Part shown: one piece after another, positions 11,485 to 14,390 of the stretch
Layout of the letters: every line of letters starts with the position of its first letter
How positions within the stretch are numbered: the first letter of the stretch is position 1
Source: an uncultured Flavobacteriales bacterium
Lineage (GTDB): Bacteria; Bacteroidota; Bacteroidia; Flavobacteriales_E; Vicingaceae
Reading direction: 5' to 3'
DNA: 14,390 nt
Assembly: GCA_913059105.1 (NCBI GenBank)
Contig: CAJXRL010000041.1
Coordinates: 1 to 14,390, forward strand
The notes under the pieces: generated by a model
Database searches by the model: none
Told to the model about the DNA's origin: nothing
What the model saw: the letters and a program-made list of their open reading frames with translations, nothing else
Program-made: the position numbers and the translations under genes

Positions 11485-14390
11485 ATGAAATACTTTTTCT
11501 CATCTCTGTTGTTGATTGCGCTCTTTTCTAATTTCGCAAATGCAGCAAACCCCGATATATTCTATTATGTTTCTGACGGAACAAATCAACTTTTCTCAAT
11601 TAATAGAGTAACGGGTGTAAAAGTTCTTATCGGACCAACAACTGGTGCAACGAATATTGAAGCCATAGCATTTTATCCTATCCCCGGAGCAAATCAATTG
11701 TTTGCAGCAAACGGGGGTGATTTTGGAACGCTAAACATTACAACCGGAGCATATACAGCTATTGGAGAAATTGATGGAGGGGGAACAGCAAATGGTTCTT
11801 CAGGGCCCCAAGATCTGGATGATGTTGATGGTTTAATGCTCGATGGGCAAACGTTTAAAATGTGGGCCATAGAAAGGAAAAATGGAGCAACACCTGATTT
11901 GCTATTTCAAATTGATGTTACTACCGGTTTATTTGTTGCTAATGCTTTTGGATCGGGAATTGATTATTTGGTAATTTCAGGAACAGGTATTGATGTGGAT
12001 GCTGATGATTTAGCAGTTGATCCTGGAACCGGAAAAATTTATGCTTCATCCAATGATAATGGTGTCAACAATGTACTAGTAGAAATTAACAAGTACACTG
12101 GCGTATTTACTTTTGTTGCCAATCTTTCTGAAGATGATGTTGAAGGCTTAGCGTTTAGTAACAATGGTCAATTGTACGGTTCCGAGGGGGATGGTAATAA
12201 CCGATTAGGGGAAATAAATCTTACGACAGGAGTTGTGAGCAACTTCATCACTTTTGCAGGGTTTGGTTCTGACGTTGAGGCATTGGCTTCTTTGGTGGCA
12301 GATGCGAATACAGGTTCAGGCACCGTTTATGATGACCTAAACTTTAATGGAGTTGAAGATGGCGGAGAGCCTGGGATAGCCAATGTTAGAGTTTATCTAT
12401 ACATAGACAACAACAATGATGGAATGGTTGATCCTGAAGATACAAGGGTTCAATCTACCTTATCAGATGTAAATGGAGATTATTCATTTTTGTATGCTTC
12501 AACAGGAAGTCTTTTAACCAGCACGCAATTTTCTTCATATCCTGCTTCTTTTTCATTAACGACAGATAATGTTGAGGCTATTTCATTTACAGATGCTGTG
12601 AATTTTGCTGAAACCGACGCCAATAATAATTTTGGATTAGCCACAGGCCCAGATTGTGATGGAGATGGATTACCAGATTTTTTTGAAGGAATAGTTGATT
12701 CAGATGGTGATGGCGTTGCAAACCAATGTGATTTAGACTCAGACAATGATGGAATTAGAGATGATGTAGAAGGAACGGAAGACTTTGATGACGATGGCAT
12801 TCCAGACTATATTGATCGAGATTCTGATGATGACGGAATTCCTGATGCAATCGAAGCTAATGCTGGAATTCAACCGGCGGGCTATAATGCAATTAATGGG
12901 AATATAGATGGAGCGGTTGGAGTTAATGGAATAGTAGATGCTATCGAAACAGTTGCAGAAAGTGGAATTATGATCGCCATAAATCCAGATAGCGATGGAG
13001 AAGGAAGAAAGGATTACCGAGATTTGGATTCAGACAACGATGGAATTTTAGATCTTTTAGAAGCTGGTGGAGTTGATGTTGATGGAGATGGGCAAGTTGA
13101 TGGAGACACGGATGTAAATAATAATGGTTATTCAGATTTACTAGAAACAACGGGTTTAGCTATTCCAAATACAGATGCAGCTTTTGAAGGTATTTCGGCG
13201 TTAACACTTCTTCCAGATTATATTGATATCGACTCAGATTCAGATGGGATAGACGATACTCGAGAAGGATTGAGTACTGCAAATTACCGTTTTCCAAGCC
13301 TTATATTGGATTCTGATGACGACGGAATAATTGATTTTTGGGATATCTCTACATTTAACACACCTATTACGCCTTATGACCGCGATGGTGATGGAACTCC
13401 AGATTATCAAGATTCAGACTCAGACAATGACGGTGTAACAGATGTAATTGAAGGAAACGATGCAAATAGCGATGGAGTAGTTGATGTGACTTTATCAGGC
13501 TTAGATGCAAATCAAAATGGCTTAGATGATGCCTTTGATGGGGATTGTGGGAATAGTGCATTTTCTACCGGTGGAGATTATGGTGAAGAAACGTTCTCTG
13601 ATGGGAGTATGTATATTACGAGTAGTGATTTAGAGTTTGTTACAGATGCTTTTAACGGAGGGAGACAGCTTGTAGGTCTTTATTTTCCAAATGTTAATGT
13701 AGGTCAGGGGGAAACGGTGAATTCAACTTATATTCAATTTGAAACAGATGAGGTCGAAACCGGGGCTGTTACAATTACCATTAATGGGGAATTAATTGCA
13801 AATGCTCCGGCCTTTACAACTGCAAATTCTAACATTTCAGCTCGTACGCTAACTGCTCGGAGTGAAACCTGGTCTCCTGCAGATTGGAATGCCGTTGGAG
13901 AGATTGGTCTTGATCAGCGAACAGTTGACATTAGTCTTATTATTCAAGAAATAGTAAATCAAGGAGCGTGGGTCAGAGGAAATAATATTGCTATTGTTTT
14001 TTCTGGACCTGCAGGCAATACAAGAACGGCGGAAGTAGATCCAATTATAACCATTGTCGTAAACAATGGAATTTGCGGATCGAATGTCGCGGTTCAAGAT
14101 TTTGATGGTGATGGTGAAAGAGATTGGAGAGATACGGATGATGACGAAGATGGAATTGCCACAATTTCGGAAATACCAGATGCAGATGTCAGTGGAACTC
14201 CAGATTATTTAGAATTTGATGGAGATGGATGTAGTAATGGATTCACAAGCTCGGGCACGACAAGCACAAATAACGGTGCTCTTCAATCTGAAAATGGGGT
14301 TGACCGAGATGCACGAATATTGGGCGCACCCAACAATTCAGAAGCTGAATTTGAAAATAACAACGATGAGTATGTCATGGATTTCAATCA
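11485..14390 (+). CDS. Very large secreted, calcium-binding-repeat surface protein, N-terminal part
   Basis: From the ATG at 11485 the frame stays open for 968 codons and leaves the window, so the C-terminus is missing. Residues 1-20 are a signal peptide (MKYFFSSLLLIALFSNFANA). Residues about 22-275 form repeated blades of the type INRVTG...IEAIAFYP...LNITTGAY, a beta-propeller-like region. Residues 279-350 (GTVYDDLNFNGVEDGGEPGI, then DVNGDYSF) are an SdrD-B-like immunoglobulin-type domain. Residues 390-687 carry many thrombospondin-type-3-like motifs such as DSDNDGI and DDDGIPDYID, which bind calcium. A beta-rich domain bracketed by Cys688 and Cys864 follows, and the Asp-rich repeats resume at about 871. 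In Bacteroidota such proteins usually end in a T9SS sorting domain and act in adhesion or gliding; that end is not seen here. The start has no SD but follows a -7 box. Confidence 0.9.
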   Translation, partial: MKYFFSSLLLIALFSNFANAANPDIFYYVSDGTNQLFSINRVTGVKVLIGPTTGATNIEAIAFYPIPGANQLFAANGGDFGTLNITTGAYTAIGEIDGGGTANGSSGPQDLDDVDGLMLDGQTFKMWAIERKNGATPDLLFQIDVTTGLFVANAFGSGIDYLVISGTGIDVDADDLAVDPGTGKIYASSNDNGVNNVLVEINKYTGVFTFVANLSEDDVEGLAFSNNGQLYGSEGDGNNRLGEINLTTGVVSNFITFAGFGSDVEALASLVADANTGSGTVYDDLNFNGVEDGGEPGIANVRVYLYIDNNNDGMVDPEDTRVQSTLSDVNGDYSFLYASTGSLLTSTQFSSYPASFSLTTDNVEAISFTDAVNFAETDANNNFGLATGPDCDGDGLPDFFEGIVDSDGDGVANQCDLDSDNDGIRDDVEGTEDFDDDGIPDYIDRDSDDDGIPDAIEANAGIQPAGYNAINGNIDGAVGVNGIVDAIETVAESGIMIAINPDSDGEGRKDYRDLDSDNDGILDLLEAGGVDVDGDGQVDGDTDVNNNGYSDLLETTGLAIPNTDAAFEGISALTLLPDYIDIDSDSDGIDDTREGLSTANYRFPSLILDSDDDGIIDFWDISTFNTPITPYDRDGDGTPDYQDSDSDNDGVTDVIEGNDANSDGVVDVTLSGLDANQNGLDDAFDGDCGNSAFSTGGDYGEETFSDGSMYITSSDLEFVTDAFNGGRQLVGLYFPNVNVGQGETVNSTYIQFETDEVETGAVTITINGELIANAPAFTTANSNISARTLTARSETWSPADWNAVGEIGLDQRTVDISLIIQEIVNQGAWVRGNNIAIVFSGPAGNTRTAEVDPIITIVVNNGICGSNVAVQDFDGDGERDWRDTDDDEDGIATISEIPDADVSGTPDYLEFDGDGCSNGFTSSGTTSTNNGALQSENGVDRDARILGAPNNSEAEFENNNDEYVMDFN

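Noticed and set aside
12652..14225. Tandem DNA repeat or antisense genes in the Asp-rich region
   Set aside because: The repetition is at protein level (D-x-D-x-D-G) with variable codons and spacing; the antisense open frames are Ser/His/Leu-rich products of GAT/GGA codons with no domain signal.

Overview
The window is a piece of a Bacteroidota chromosome, most likely from a Flavobacteriia-like lineage. Four things point there: a type IX secretion (T9SS) C-terminal sorting domain and a FISUMP domain in one secreted protein; lipoproteins of Bacteroidota type; a ParE/ParC pair whose ParC C-terminal domain is of the Bacteroidota kind; and AT-rich spacers carrying TAnnTTTG-type -7 boxes with few Shine-Dalgarno sequences. 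The genus cannot be read from the sequence. The first 54 bases are not biological: they are untrimmed Illumina Nextera i7 adapter ending in the Tn5 mosaic end, so genomic sequence starts at 55 and the window begins at a contig edge.

Left arm (55-4668): every gene is on the minus strand. From low to high coordinates they are a 3'-truncated FKBP-like lipoprotein, a GyrI-like ligand-binding protein, a 57-residue two-helix membrane protein just upstream of it, an RlmG-type 23S rRNA methyltransferase, an exported intradiol-dioxygenase-like lipoprotein translationally coupled (ATGA overlap) to a GNAT acetyltransferase, and a FISUMP/T9SS secreted protein. These look like independent accessory or housekeeping genes rather than one pathway. 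The spacers between them hold short GC-rich motifs that resemble each other.

Centre and right (4991-11273): a divergent spacer leads into a compact plus-strand operon, parE - parC - rhomboid protease - class IV aminotransferase, with gaps of 11, 6 and 2 bp. ParE and ParC form topoisomerase IV. ParC carries a long charged tail and a natural Ala at the main quinolone-resistance Ser position.

Right edge (11485-14390): the first 968 codons of a very large secreted protein. It has a signal peptide, a propeller-like region, an SdrD-B-like domain, and two runs of Asp-rich thrombospondin-type-3-like calcium-binding repeats around a Cys-bracketed beta domain. It runs off the window.

I found no RNA genes, CRISPR arrays, insertion sequences or phage genes, and no convincing new multi-gene system. 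The best leads are the adapter artefact, the giant surface protein, the exported dioxygenase/GNAT pair, the ParC tail and the GC-rich spacer elements.
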